Positions 44,096-53,196 of a stretch of DNA of 64,000 bases are shown one piece after another. The DNA lies in the NCBI GenBank assembly GCA_943331105.2, contig CALQKH020000006.1:124001-188000 (forward strand), written 5' to 3'. Position numbers and translations under genes: made by a program. The stretch is from Akkermansia muciniphila (GTDB lineage: Bacteria > Pseudomonadota > Gammaproteobacteria > Burkholderiales > Burkholderiaceae_C). Numbering within the stretch: position 1 is the stretch's first letter; each line of letters opens with the position of its first letter. The notes beneath the pieces were generated by a model. The model saw only the letters and a list, made by a program, of their open reading frames with translations. It ran no database searches and was not told the origin of the DNA.

Positions 44096-45036
44096 TCTCG
44101 CTCCTTCAGGTGGTTCGGGCGTTGGCTCGGCACGGAACGGTCACTGCCGCAGCTGCCAACCTAGGGCTGACGCAGTCCACCGTCAGCTATGCGCTTGGAC
44201 GCCTGCGTGCCCATTACAACGATCAGTTGTTTGTTCCCGCTGGCAAGCAGTTAACGCGCACGCCACTCGCCTTGCGGTTGATTGAAGAGGCAGAGCGGCT
44301 TCTTCAGGACTTCGAACGTGTCGAGTTGATGACTGAGACTTTCGACCCCCGACGGTCAAGACGCAGGTTTCGAATTCACATGATCGATGTGGCCGAAGTG
44401 TTGATTCTTCCCGGCCTGATGCACCGGCTCAGCGAAGAAAGTCTGCCGGTGGAAATTGATGTGGTGAGGATCCCAGGCGTCGAAGTGTGGGGCGAGCTAG
44501 AGTCGGGCAGGCTCGACTTGGTGATCGGGACCCCATGGAAATCGCCGCCAACGCTGTTTCGGCAAAAGTTGTTGGCAGAGCACTACGTCGGGATTGCGCG
44601 CAAGGGACATCCTCTTCAGCATCAGCTGGAGTCGCTGGAGGGCTACCTGCGCTGTTCACACTGTGTGGTCAAGCCTAGGGGCCCAACTCTTGGGCGTATG
44701 GAGGCCGCCCTGGCATCGCTTTACCCGGAACGGCGAGTCCCGTTGCAGGTCATGGACTTTTTGTCAGTACCGTCCATCGTGGCCAGCACAGACATGGTGG
44801 CTGCTGTACCCTCAACTTTAGTGGCTCTTCACCCCAACAGAGACCAACTACAGGTCTTCAAGTTGCCCATAGCCCAGACGGGTTTCGTCGTGATGCAGCA
44901 CTGGCACAAGCGCGTGCAATCCGACATGGCAAACGTCTGGTTGCGCCAGTTGTTAAAGGACTTGACGGCCAGTTATGCATCCCTGCCCGCCACCTTCGGC
45001 ACAGACATGGATGACGTACAACGGCTCGGCGCTTGA
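44083..45036 (+). CDS. LysR-type transcriptional regulator
   Basis: A 317-residue LysR regulator. The N-terminal winged helix-turn-helix reads VVRALARHGTVTAAAANLGLTQSTVSYALGRLRAHYNDQLFV (in part TVTAAAANLGLTQSTVSYA), followed by the linker helix and a periplasmic-binding-like effector domain from about residue 95. It most likely controls the divergent Bug protein and hydrolase genes and itself, with a carboxylate as coinducer. The start follows the second copy of a 15-bp repeat; an upstream start is blocked by a TGA. Confidence 0.93.
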   Translation: MGIDVSLLQVVRALARHGTVTAAAANLGLTQSTVSYALGRLRAHYNDQLFVPAGKQLTRTPLALRLIEEAERLLQDFERVELMTETFDPRRSRRRFRIHMIDVAEVLILPGLMHRLSEESLPVEIDVVRIPGVEVWGELESGRLDLVIGTPWKSPPTLFRQKLLAEHYVGIARKGHPLQHQLESLEGYLRCSHCVVKPRGPTLGRMEAALASLYPERRVPLQVMDFLSVPSIVASTDMVAAVPSTLVALHPNRDQLQVFKLPIAQTGFVVMQHWHKRVQSDMANVWLRQLLKDLTASYASLPATFGTDMDDVQRLGA

Positions 45037-45054
45037 CCACCATCAAGCCATTCA

Positions 45055-46065
45055 TCAGACCCCAAGTTTGCCTGCATCCATAGGCATTGCTGCGGTCAGC
45101 ATTTGCGCGAGTGCTTCCGGTCCATCGGCCGCCACCACCACCCGATCCGGCATGCTGCGCAGCCAAGTGATCTGCCGCTTGGCCAGTTGGCGTGTGGCAA
45201 AGATGCCGCGCTCAAGGATGTCGGCTTCGCACCAGCCCGCGTCAAGACCTTCCCAAGCTTGCCTGTAACCCACGCAGCGCATGGAAGGCAAGTCAGGGTG
45301 CAAGTCGCCGCGCGCGCGCAGGGCTTTGACTTCGTCCATGAAGCCTGTCGCCATCATCTGCCCAAAGCGCAGCGCGATGCGTTGGTGCAGCCAAGCGCGG
45401 TCTTGTGGCTCCAGGCTGATGACCGGAATGTGCCAATCGGGCGCGTTGGCTTTGGCGCTTTGGTGAAAGGACGTCAGGGTCTGACCGGTGGCATTCCAGA
45501 CCTCCAGGGCACGGCCAATGCGCTGGCTGTCACCGGGGGCCAAGCGCGCGGCTGTCTGTGGGTCTATTTGGGCCAGCTTGGCGTGCAGGGCCGGCCAGCC
45601 GATGAGGTCGGCTTCTTGGTGAATTTGGGCTCGGATCTCGGGGTCGGCAGAGGGGATGTCGTTCAGCCCTTCGAGCAGCGCTTTGAGGTACAGCATGGTG
45701 CCGCCCACCAGCAGAGGTGTTTTGCCGCGGGCGCAGATATCCTGAATCAGCCGAGAGGCGTCTTTGGCGAATTCAGCAGCGCTGTAGCTTTGCAGCGGGT
45801 CCAGCGTGTCGATCAGGTGGTGAGGCACGGCTGCCAACTCTTGGCGGCTGGGTTTGGCCGTGCCAATGTCCATGCCCCGGTACACCAGGGCCGAATCGAT
45901 GCTGATGATTTCTGCGCCGCCTTGGGGGATAAAGCTCTCGGCCAAGGCCAGTGCTGCCGCTGTTTTGCCGCTGGCGGTGGGGCCAACGATGGCGATGGCA
46001 TCCACCGGCCGGTCGGGTCGACCCAAGGCGTTGGGATTGTGGTGGCTGGAGATCATCTGATGCAC
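45055..46065 (-). CDS. miaA: tRNA dimethylallyltransferase
   Basis: MiaA adds dimethylallyl to A37 of tRNAs reading UNN codons. It shows the P-loop GPTASGKT near residues 28-35, [26 protein letters not shown], the catalytic [27 protein letters not shown] and [12 protein letters not shown]. The start could be this GTG or an ATG three codons later; neither has a clear ribosome site. In E. coli miaA directly follows mutL; here a Bcr/CflA pump gene lies between them. Confidence 0.95.
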   Translation of the reverse strand: MHQMISSHHNPNALGRPDRPVDAIAIVGPTASGKTAAALALAESFIPQGGAEIISIDSALVYRGMDIGTAKPSRQELAAVPHHLIDTLDPLQSYSAAEFAKDASRLIQDICARGKTPLLVGGTMLYLKALLEGLNDIPSADPEIRAQIHQEADLIGWPALHAKLAQIDPQTAARLAPGDSQRIGRALEVWNATGQTLTSFHQSAKANAPDWHIPVISLEPQDRAWLHQRIALRFGQMMATGFMDEVKALRARGDLHPDLPSMRCVGYRQAWEGLDAGWCEADILERGIFATRQLAKRQITWLRSMPDRVVVAADGPEALAQMLTAAMPMDAGKLGV

Positions 46066-46092
46066 GCCATGGGCTGGGTTCAGACTTGGGGC

Positions 46093-47316
46093 TCAGGCGC
46101 CAGCCGGTTGGGTGGACTGGACGATCGAGCGCCCAAGGCGCTGCACCACTGTCCAAGACACCAGGGCAATGAACACGCTCCAGAGCAGCAGGCCGTGGGC
46201 CAAGGCAAAGACGGGCTCATGCATCTGCGTACCCAACCAGCTGCCCATGGAAAAAGCACCCACCATCATCAAAAAGCCGTTCAAGGCCGAGGCGGTCCCG
46301 GCCCGCTCAGGGAACGGCCCGACCGCACCACTTTGTCCGCAAGACTGGTGCACGCCGTGTCCCAACATGAACAGATAAATGGGTCCCATGACACTGGCTG
46401 CGCCATACCAGTCTTGACCGTTGCCCGCATAGGCCAAAACGGCCATGCTGATACCGCCCAACAAGGTCAATATGGCGGCGATGCCCACGGCGCGGTGCAC
46501 GCTGGTGCGGCGCAGCATCCAGCGGCACCAAAAAGTGCCCACGATATAGGACAGCGACATGCTGAGCATGAAAAACCCATAGGCCGTTTTGCTGTAACCC
46601 ATGCTGCGCGTGAAGACAAAAGAGGAGCAGGCTAGAAATGTGAACAAACCCATGTAAGCCCCGGTCGACAAGGCACTCCAAGCACGGAAGGTGGGGTGTT
46701 GCGCAATTTGCCAATTGGCCCGCAAAAGTTGGCGCAGTTGCAGAGCCTTGGGGTTGGGTTGCGCCAAGGTCTCCTCAAAGCACCCAAGCAGCAGCCCAAA
46801 GGTGATGGCTCCAAACACGGCCAGCGTCAAGAGGGCCATGCGCCAGCCAAATGCATCCGTCAAGATGCCGCCAATGGGCGCGCAAGCGCAGGCGATGATG
46901 CCCAGCCCGGTGAGGGCTTGCGACATGACGTTGGCCCCTTGGGCCGGTGCGTAAAGGTCACGCACCACCGCCCGCGCGGCCATGACGCCTGCACCCATGG
47001 CCACGCCTTGCAGGGCGCGGCCTGCGATCAGCCAGGCCATGTTGGGAGCGAAGGCGCAGGCAATCGAGGCCACCACGTAAGCAGCCATACCCCAAAGCAG
47101 GATGGGTCGGCGACCAAAGCGGTCAGACAAGGGGCCCCACACCAACTGCGACAGGCCAAAGGCCAGCAGCAAAGCAGTCAGGGTGAGTTGAGCTTGGCCC
47201 ATGTTTGCGCCAAAACCTTCGGTGATGGCGGGCAAGGCGGGCAGATAGAGGTCGGTGGTGACCGGTTGCAGGCCGAGCAGCAGCGCGAGGATCAGGACGA
47301 TCAGTTTTTGCGACAT
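46093..47316 (-). CDS. Bcr/CflA-family MFS efflux transporter
   Basis: A 12-helix MFS drug:proton antiporter of 407 residues. It has the DHA1 motif A between helices 2 and 3, WGPLSDRFGRRPILLWGM, the acidic residue in TDLYLPALPAI of helix 1 typical of Bcr/CflA, and ALTGLGIIACACAPIGGILTDAFGWR (in part ACAPIGGILTDAFGWR), motif C. It probably exports drugs or a metabolite. It interrupts the classical mutL-miaA pair with a 27-bp gap to miaA and a hairpin-containing 142-bp gap after mutL. Confidence 0.9.
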   Translation of the reverse strand: MSQKLIVLILALLLGLQPVTTDLYLPALPAITEGFGANMGQAQLTLTALLLAFGLSQLVWGPLSDRFGRRPILLWGMAAYVVASIACAFAPNMAWLIAGRALQGVAMGAGVMAARAVVRDLYAPAQGANVMSQALTGLGIIACACAPIGGILTDAFGWRMALLTLAVFGAITFGLLLGCFEETLAQPNPKALQLRQLLRANWQIAQHPTFRAWSALSTGAYMGLFTFLACSSFVFTRSMGYSKTAYGFFMLSMSLSYIVGTFWCRWMLRRTSVHRAVGIAAILTLLGGISMAVLAYAGNGQDWYGAASVMGPIYLFMLGHGVHQSCGQSGAVGPFPERAGTASALNGFLMMVGAFSMGSWLGTQMHEPVFALAHGLLLWSVFIALVSWTVVQRLGRSIVQSTQPAGA

Positions 47317-47349
47317 GCTGTGTTTGCTGTGGTTTCTTCTTGGAACGCC

Positions 47350-47429
47350 AGCGTCGGGGCCAGTGCGCGACTGCCCTCATACTCGCTTCGCCCGCCAAAT
47401 CGGGCAGTCGGCGCGCCGGCCCCGACGCT
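47350..47429. repeat. Long nested inverted repeat between mutL and the MFS gene
   Basis: Outer arms AGCGTCGGGGCC (47350-47361) and GGCCCCGACGCT (47418-47429) are perfect over 12 bp. Inner arms CGACTGCCC (47368-47376) and GGGCAGTCG (47402-47410) are perfect over 9 bp. The loop is 25 bases. It could fold into a stable 80-nt RNA or DNA hairpin. No T run follows on either strand, so it is not a standard terminator; it may be a dispersed genomic repeat or an mRNA-stabilising element. Confidence 0.7.
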
Positions 47430-47458
47430 CGCTATGCGGTCGTTCAAAATCTGGCCCA

Positions 47459-49372
47459 TCACCGACCTCGCAGAAACAGCGCGTCGAGATCGCGCATGCT
47501 CATCTGCCGCCAAGTGGGACGGCCATGGTTGCATTGGTCAGATCGTTCGGTGTCTTCCATTTGGCGCAACAAGCCGTTCATTTCATCGAGCGTCAGCCGG
47601 CGGTTGGCGCGGACAGCGCCATGGCAAGCCATGGTCGCCAAAATTTCGTTTTGGGCGCGTTGTACCACCGTGCTGGCGTCGTGCTGGGCCAACTCGGCCA
47701 GCACGCTGCGGGCGAGCTCCACCGCGTCGCCTTGGGCCAGGCTGGTGGGCACGGCGCGCACGGCCAAGGTTTTGGCCGACAGGGGAGAGATTTCGAGGCC
47801 CAGTTGCTCCAGCACCTCAAAGCAGGCTTCGGCCGTCGCTACTTCGGTGGGGGTAGCGGCAAAGGTCGCGGGGATCAAAAGCGGTTGGCTGGCGATGCGC
47901 GGGCCTTCGCTGCCTTGTGCGTTGAGCTGGTTTTTGAGGCGCTCGTAAACGATGCGCTCGTGGGCGGCGTGCATGTCCACCACCACCAGGCCTTGTTTGT
48001 TTTCGGCCAGTATGTAGACGCCGTGCAATTGCGCGATCGCGCGGCCCAAAGGCCACTCGCCTTCGGGCAAGGGTGTGGGCTCTGGCAAGTCGGCGGCGGG
48101 GCGGGGATTGACACGATCGACACCAAGCCAGGCTGGCGTGGGGCGTTCCTGAGCGCTCAGCTCCTGGCTGCGCTCGGGTGGATTCCAAAGCGCCTTGAGG
48201 TCGGCCATGGCCTGCTCACCGTCCACACGGGGACGCACAAAGGCCATGCCGCCTTGCTGCCAGTTGGCTGATTCGGGCAGGGCTTTGGGCGCAGAGGCTT
48301 TCAGCTCGAAAGCGTTGTCGGCGTCGTTTGGTGCATCGGCCAGCAGGTGGGCGCGCGGCGCGGCCAGCGCGTTCTCAAGGGCATGCCGCACGGCTTGGTG
48401 CACGGCACGGCTGTCTCTGAAACGCACTTCGATTTTGGTGGGGTGTACATTGACATCGACCAAGCTGGGGTCAATCTGCATGAACAGCGCGTAGGCCGGT
48501 TGTTTCTGACCGTGAAGCACGTCTTCATAGGCGCTCCGCGCACCGTGCATGACGACTTTGTCGCGCACAAAACGCCCATTCACATAAGCAAACTGGTGGT
48601 CGGGGCGTGAGCGGGCAGCGTCTGGCAAACCAGCGCGGCCGATCACCTTGAGCGGGCCTGCGTTGTATTCGACGGGGATGGATTGCGCCACGAAGTCCTC
48701 GCCCAATACGTCGGCCAAGCGTTGCTCCAGGCCCGAAGCGCCGGGGTGCACGCGCCACTGCTCGACCAGTTTGCCTTCATGCCATATGGCAAAGCCCACA
48801 TCCGGGCGGGCCAAGGCGTGGCGGCGAACGGCCTCGATGCAGTGCGCTAACTCAGTGCTGTCGCTTTTCAAAAATTTTCGGCGGGCAGGGGTCGAGAAAA
48901 ACAGCTCTTTCACCTCGACAGTGGTGCCCATCGCCCGGGCGGCGGGGCGGATCTCACCGGTGCGGCCATCCAAAGCAAAGGCGGTGGGCTGACCATCCAT
49001 GCGAGAGAGCAAGGTCAGCTCTGACACCGAGTTGATGGCCGCCAGCGCCTCACCCCGAAAGCCCATTGTCATGACCGATTCGAGCTCATCGAGGTTGCCG
49101 ATTTTGCTGGTGGCGTGGCGTTTGAGGGCCGTGGCCAGCTCGTCCGGCGCGATGCCGCCGCCGTCGTCCTCGACGGAAATCAGGCGTGTACCACCACCCA
49201 TCAAACGCAGCGTGATGCTGCGAGCACCGGCGTCCATGGCGTTATCGACCAGCTCGCGTACCACCGAAGCCGGGCGCTCAACCACTTCACCAGCGGCGAT
49301 TTGGCTGATCAGTTCATCGGGGAGTTCGCGGATGGGGCGGCGCGCGGGGGCCGGGGTCTGTTGTGAATGCAC
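47459..49372 (-). CDS. mutL: DNA mismatch repair protein MutL
   Basis: MutL couples MutS mismatch recognition to strand incision. The GHKL ATPase half shows ELVDNAMDAGA, SVEDDGGGIA, TMGFRGEALAAINSV and the later SPTKIEVRF-type HPTKIEVRF. The C-terminal half carries an endonuclease-like site DMHAAHERIVYE (family DQHAxxExxxxE with Met for Gln), ACHGAVRANRRL and CNHGRP, as in species lacking MutH. At 637 residues with a GTG start, the length is normal. dedA is divergent 53 bp upstream. Confidence 0.95.
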   Translation of the reverse strand: MHSQQTPAPARRPIRELPDELISQIAAGEVVERPASVVRELVDNAMDAGARSITLRLMGGGTRLISVEDDGGGIAPDELATALKRHATSKIGNLDELESVMTMGFRGEALAAINSVSELTLLSRMDGQPTAFALDGRTGEIRPAARAMGTTVEVKELFFSTPARRKFLKSDSTELAHCIEAVRRHALARPDVGFAIWHEGKLVEQWRVHPGASGLEQRLADVLGEDFVAQSIPVEYNAGPLKVIGRAGLPDAARSRPDHQFAYVNGRFVRDKVVMHGARSAYEDVLHGQKQPAYALFMQIDPSLVDVNVHPTKIEVRFRDSRAVHQAVRHALENALAAPRAHLLADAPNDADNAFELKASAPKALPESANWQQGGMAFVRPRVDGEQAMADLKALWNPPERSQELSAQERPTPAWLGVDRVNPRPAADLPEPTPLPEGEWPLGRAIAQLHGVYILAENKQGLVVVDMHAAHERIVYERLKNQLNAQGSEGPRIASQPLLIPATFAATPTEVATAEACFEVLEQLGLEISPLSAKTLAVRAVPTSLAQGDAVELARSVLAELAQHDASTVVQRAQNEILATMACHGAVRANRRLTLDEMNGLLRQMEDTERSDQCNHGRPTWRQMSMRDLDALFLRGR

Positions 49373-49425
49373 GTGGAGATTTTAGGGGGTCTGATGGGGG
49401 GGAGGAGTCCGGGGATAATCGGCTC

Positions 49426-50064
49426 ATGGACATCTTGTTGCAACTCGTTGATTTCATCCTTCATGTGGACCGTTACCTGGAGGCCTTTGTTGCCCAACAC
49501 GGGGCTTGGGTTTACGCCTTGTTGTTCGTCATCATTTTTGTAGAAACCGGCGTGGTGGTCATGCCATTTTTGCCGGGTGACTCTTTGCTTTTCATTGTGG
49601 GGGCCATGTGTGGCGCAGGGCTGATGAATTTGCCCTTGGTCATGGGCTTGCTGCTGGCCGCAGCCATTTTGGGTGACCAGATGAATTACACCATTGGTCG
49701 TTACTTTGGCCCGCGGGTTTTTCAGTGGGAAGAGTCCCGATTTTTCAGCCGCAGGGGTTTTGACCAAGCCCATGCGTTTTATGAAAAACATGGTGGCATC
49801 ACCATCATCTTGGCTCGCTTCATGCCTTTCGTCCGCACCTTTGTGCCCTTTGTGGCGGGTGTGGCTGAAATGACGCGCAGCAAATTCACCTTTTTCAACG
49901 TGGTGGGGGCGCTGATCTGGGTGGTGGGCTTGCTGTTGGCGGGTTACTGGTTTGGTAACCTGCCCATCGTTCAAGAGCACCTTTCCAAAATCATTTGGGC
50001 CCTGATCATCGTGCCAGGCCTGATGGCCGTGTTCGGCGCCTGGAAGGCTCGACAGTCGGCATGA
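49426..50064 (+). CDS. DedA-family membrane protein
   Basis: A 212-residue DedA protein (VTT/SNARE-associated domain). Members are linked to lipid flipping, membrane potential and envelope stress; several are undecaprenyl- or phospholipid translocases. It shows FVETGVVVMPFLPGDSLLFIVG (in part VVMPFLPGDSLLFI), GDQMNYTIGRYFG, FYEKHGGITIILARFMPFVRTFVPFVAGV (in part LARFMPFVRTFVPFVAG) and NVVGALIWVVGLLLAGYWFG. It is inserted in reverse orientation between the amidase and mutL genes. Confidence 0.92.
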   Translation: MDILLQLVDFILHVDRYLEAFVAQHGAWVYALLFVIIFVETGVVVMPFLPGDSLLFIVGAMCGAGLMNLPLVMGLLLAAAILGDQMNYTIGRYFGPRVFQWEESRFFSRRGFDQAHAFYEKHGGITIILARFMPFVRTFVPFVAGVAEMTRSKFTFFNVVGALIWVVGLLLAGYWFGNLPIVQEHLSKIIWALIIVPGLMAVFGAWKARQSA

Positions 50065-50090
50065 GAGCAGAACCTGGCGGACTTTGGGGT

Positions 50091-51503
50091 TCAAAGGCCC
50101 CGGTTTCGCGCCAGAGGTGGGTTGCGTGAAAAATAGTGCTGAATGCCCCGCATCAGGGCTTCTGTCAGTTGTTTTTGATAGGCCTCGCTGCGCAGCTTCT
50201 CTTCTTCCTCCGGGTTGCTGATGAAAGCCGTTTCGACCAGTACGCTGGGAATATCAGGGGCCTTGAGCACGGCAAAACCTGCTTGCTCTACCCGAGGTTT
50301 GTGCAGTCGGCCTACGCTGCCGATTTCGCGCAGGAGGTTGTTGCCCAATTGCAAACTGTCTTTGATCTGCGCGGCCGTGCTCATGTCGAGCAGGGCGCGC
50401 TGCACTTGGTTGTCTTGACCACCGAGGTTCATTCCGCCAATCAGATCCGCCTGGTTTTCTTTCTGCGCCATCCAACGCGCTGCCGCGCTGCTGGCTGCCC
50501 CTTGGCTGAGCGCAAAAACGCTCGCACCCCGGGCCTGAGGGGTGAAAAAAGCGTCAGCATGGATGCTGACAAACAAGTCGGCTTGTACCCGTCTGGCTTT
50601 TTGCACGCGAACATGCAGCGGGATGAAAAAGTCCGCGTCCCGAGTCAGGTAAGCACGCATGGGGTTGCCATTCACGCTGCTGACATTGATGCGGTCACGC
50701 AGCATCTTGGCGATGTTGAGCACCACGTCTTTTTCGCGGGTCCCGCCGGGGCCAATGGCGCCCGGGTCTTCACCGCCGTGGCCCGGATCGAGCGCGATCA
50801 CGATCAGCCGGTCGGTCGTGTCTTGCGAGGCGGATGGAGGCGCTCGTCCGGGTCTGTCCATGAAGGTCTCGGGTTTGGACAGAGCGTCTTGGCGCCGGGT
50901 GGTGACACTTGGGGCCGGTGGCATCGGCGCGGGGATGGCTGCACTGGCCGATGACTGGCTCTGGCGGGCGATCAACTCCCCCAAGGGGTCGTTGAACGAT
51001 GCGGGGCCAGAAGGCAGTCCCATGGCAGTTGCGGGCACGGAGGTCGCCATGCGCTGCTGGATCAATTGTTCCAGCGGGTCGACCGCTTGAACAGGGTAAA
51101 GGTCTAACACCAGACGGTGGGCATAAGGCGCGACGGGCGTGAGGCTGAAAACCTGCGGTGTGATGGGGTGCTTGAGGTCGATCACCATGCGCACCACGTT
51201 GGCGTTGAACTGGGCCACCCGTATGCCTGCAATATTCGGGTCCGAGGCTTGAACTTTACCCACCAATTCACGCAGGGCTGCGTTCAATTGCATGCCTTCG
51301 ATGTCAACGGCCAAACGCGGGGGCGAGGCCACAAAGGTCTGCGTGGTTTTGATCGGGGCGTCCGACTCGAGCGTGACCCGGCTGTAGTCGGGGGCAGGCC
51401 AGATGCGGACCGCCAACATGTTGGCTCCCCGGGCCAGTTGTGCTGCGCCCAGGCTCAGCACCAAAAAACCTGCCTTCACCAAGCGGCGCCGGTCATGACG
51501 CAT
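50091..51503 (-). CDS. amiC: N-acetylmuramoyl-L-alanine amidase (AmiB/AmiC type)
   Basis: A periplasmic zinc amidase that cleaves the peptide stem from glycan to split the septum. The twin-arginine-like signal MRHDRRRLVKAGFLVLSLG is followed by an AMIN domain (about residues 28-140, which targets the septum), a low-complexity Pro/Ala/Ser linker (about 150-230) and an Amidase_3 domain with the zinc ligands H242 (DPGHGGED), E257 (TREKD) and H315 (SIHADAF) and the catalytic E424 (LVETAFISN). GGAG precedes the ATG. In E. coli the same slot holds amiB; the exact paralogue name is uncertain. Confidence 0.93.
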   Translation of the reverse strand: MRHDRRRLVKAGFLVLSLGAAQLARGANMLAVRIWPAPDYSRVTLESDAPIKTTQTFVASPPRLAVDIEGMQLNAALRELVGKVQASDPNIAGIRVAQFNANVVRMVIDLKHPITPQVFSLTPVAPYAHRLVLDLYPVQAVDPLEQLIQQRMATSVPATAMGLPSGPASFNDPLGELIARQSQSSASAAIPAPMPPAPSVTTRRQDALSKPETFMDRPGRAPPSASQDTTDRLIVIALDPGHGGEDPGAIGPGGTREKDVVLNIAKMLRDRINVSSVNGNPMRAYLTRDADFFIPLHVRVQKARRVQADLFVSIHADAFFTPQARGASVFALSQGAASSAAARWMAQKENQADLIGGMNLGGQDNQVQRALLDMSTAAQIKDSLQLGNNLLREIGSVGRLHKPRVEQAGFAVLKAPDIPSVLVETAFISNPEEEEKLRSEAYQKQLTEALMRGIQHYFSRNPPLARNRGL

Positions 51504-52080
51504 TGAGGGCTCCAGTGGCGGGTGGCTTGGGCGATGGGTGGGAATTCAGCCAAGCATCTAACCAAGCTTGACCTGCTGGCGTCTGTGCGCTGATGCGGAC
51601 TCGGCGCTGGTCTTCATCGATCGCCTCTAAATCAATCACCCAGTCGGGCGGCGGCAATTGACCGGCCACTTTGTCTGGCCATTCCATGAGTTTGAGGCCT
51701 GGTCCGGCAAAGATGTCTCTGAAACCTGCGTCTTCCCACTCCTGAGGGTCGTTGAAACGGTAAAAGTCAAAATGCCAAATGGGCCAAGCCGTATCGCCTG
51801 TGAGCGCTTGGTGTGGCTCAACCACGGCATAAGTCGGGCTTTTGATGCGACCCATCACCCCGGCCGCGCGCAACAGGTGGCGCACGAATGTGGTCTTGCC
51901 CGCGCCCAAGTTGCCACGCAGTTCGACGCGTGCATCGCGCCCACCGGGCCAGTTTTGCAGACCTTGCGCCAAGTGCGCGGCAAAGTTTTGCGTGGCAGTT
52001 TCGTCCGACCACAGGCCTTCCCAATGCGCGGCGGTGTTGGGGCTTTCTACAATCGGCGGGTGACTGCTCAACGTACTCAA
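51493..52080 (-). CDS. tsaE: tRNA threonylcarbamoyladenosine biosynthesis ATPase TsaE
   Basis: TsaE is the ATPase of the t6A37 tRNA modification complex with TsaB and TsaD. It shows LWSDETATQNFAAHLAQGL, the P-loop GNLGAGKTTFVRHLL, KSPTYAVVEPH, WHFDFYRFNDPQEWEDAGF (in part HFDFYRFNDPQEWE), LMEWPDKVAGQLPPPDW. No ATG serves; the TTG used has GAAGG 5 bases upstream and keeps overlap with divergent queG to about 21 bp. An earlier TTG at 52143 is open but lacks a site. The stop overlaps the amidase start. Confidence 0.9.
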   Translation of the reverse strand: MSTLSSHPPIVESPNTAAHWEGLWSDETATQNFAAHLAQGLQNWPGGRDARVELRGNLGAGKTTFVRHLLRAAGVMGRIKSPTYAVVEPHQALTGDTAWPIWHFDFYRFNDPQEWEDAGFRDIFAGPGLKLMEWPDKVAGQLPPPDWVIDLEAIDEDQRRVRISAQTPAGQAWLDAWLNSHPSPKPPATGALNAS

Positions 52081-53160
52081 ATCGACCTTCTTGAACTGTG
52101 GCCCCAGATCCAGATCTGGGCGCGTGAATTGGGATTGTCCCAAATTGGCGTGAGCGGTATCGATTTGTCCTCGGCAGAGCCCGGATTACAGGCTTGGTTG
52201 GATGCGGGATTTCATGGCAGCATGGCTTACATGCAAAGCCACGGCATGAAACGCGCCCGCCCAGGCGAGCTGCAACCGGGCACGGTGAGCGTGATCACCG
52301 CACGGATGGATTACTTGCCCGAGGGCACACCAGATGATTGGCTTGCCCGTGAAACCGCGCGCAGTTTGCAGCCCGGCGAGGCGGTGGTGTCGCTCTATGC
52401 CCGGGGTCGGGACTACCACAAGGTTTTGCGCAGTCGTCTGCAAAAACTGCAGGACCGAATTGCCGATGCGATTGGCCCCTTTGGCCACCGCGTGTTCACC
52501 GACTCGGCCCCGGTCATGGAGGCCGAGTTGGCCACCCGCAGCGGCTTGGGTTGGCGTGGCAAACACACGCTGGTTCTCTCCCGCGAGGCGGGGTCGATGT
52601 TTTTCTTGGGTGAGTTGTTTGTCGACTTATTTTTACCCGAAACGCCCGCTGCTTCGGCGCATTGCGGCCAGTGCACCGCCTGCATGGACCTGTGTCCGAC
52701 ACAAGCCATCGTGGGGCCTTATCAGCTGGATGCGCGGCGTTGTATTTCATACCTCACGATCGAGCACGAGGGGCCGATCGACGAAGCCTTGCGCCCGCTG
52801 ATTGGCAACCGCATTTACGGTTGTGACGACTGCCAGTTGGCATGCCCTTGGAACAAATTCGCGCAAGTCAGTACCGTGCCGGATTGGCAAACCCGAGAGG
52901 GTTTGGGCGCATCCAGCATCGTCGATTTGATGCGCTGGAGTGAAGCCGAATTTTTGCGCCGCACCGAAGGCAGCGCGATTCGCCGCATTGGCCACAAGCG
53001 TTGGTTGCGCAATTTGGCGCTGGCTGCGGGCAATGCATGCGCGTCGCAGTCCTTGCAGGTTGAAGAGCGCAGGGTTTTACGGCAAGCCTTGACGGCCCTG
53101 ATTCAGCACCCTGACCCGGTGGTGCAAGAGCAAGTGGCTTGGTCTTTGGCGAGAGCTTGA
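52060..53160 (+). CDS. queG: Epoxyqueuosine reductase
   Basis: QueG reduces epoxyqueuosine to queuosine in tRNA with cobalamin and two 4Fe-4S clusters. The 366 residues show the catalytic D149 in FTDSAPVMEAELATRSGLGWRGKHT (in part DSAPVMEAELA and GLGWRGKHT), the cluster ligands C202, C205, C208, C212 (CGQCTACMDLCP) and C255, C258, C262 (CDDCQLACPWNKF), and a C-terminal HEAT-like end. The GTG start is placed by family length. Its 5' end overlaps the divergent tsaE by about 21 bp, so the two have overlapping N-terminal codons. Confidence 0.93.
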   Translation: MTAQRTQIDLLELWPQIQIWARELGLSQIGVSGIDLSSAEPGLQAWLDAGFHGSMAYMQSHGMKRARPGELQPGTVSVITARMDYLPEGTPDDWLARETARSLQPGEAVVSLYARGRDYHKVLRSRLQKLQDRIADAIGPFGHRVFTDSAPVMEAELATRSGLGWRGKHTLVLSREAGSMFFLGELFVDLFLPETPAASAHCGQCTACMDLCPTQAIVGPYQLDARRCISYLTIEHEGPIDEALRPLIGNRIYGCDDCQLACPWNKFAQVSTVPDWQTREGLGASSIVDLMRWSEAEFLRRTEGSAIRRIGHKRWLRNLALAAGNACASQSLQVEERRVLRQALTALIQHPDPVVQEQVAWSLARA

Positions 53161-53196
53161 TGTGCTCAAGGGGTCAATGACCCAATGGCCTCAAAA

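Noticed and set aside
45103-46635. Long open frame antisense to miaA and the MFS gene
   Set aside because: It crosses two real genes and has no motif; both sense proteins are clear.
53171-53183. GGGTCAATGACCC as a terminator between queG and the AEC gene
   Set aside because: The stem has only five pairs and no T run on either side.
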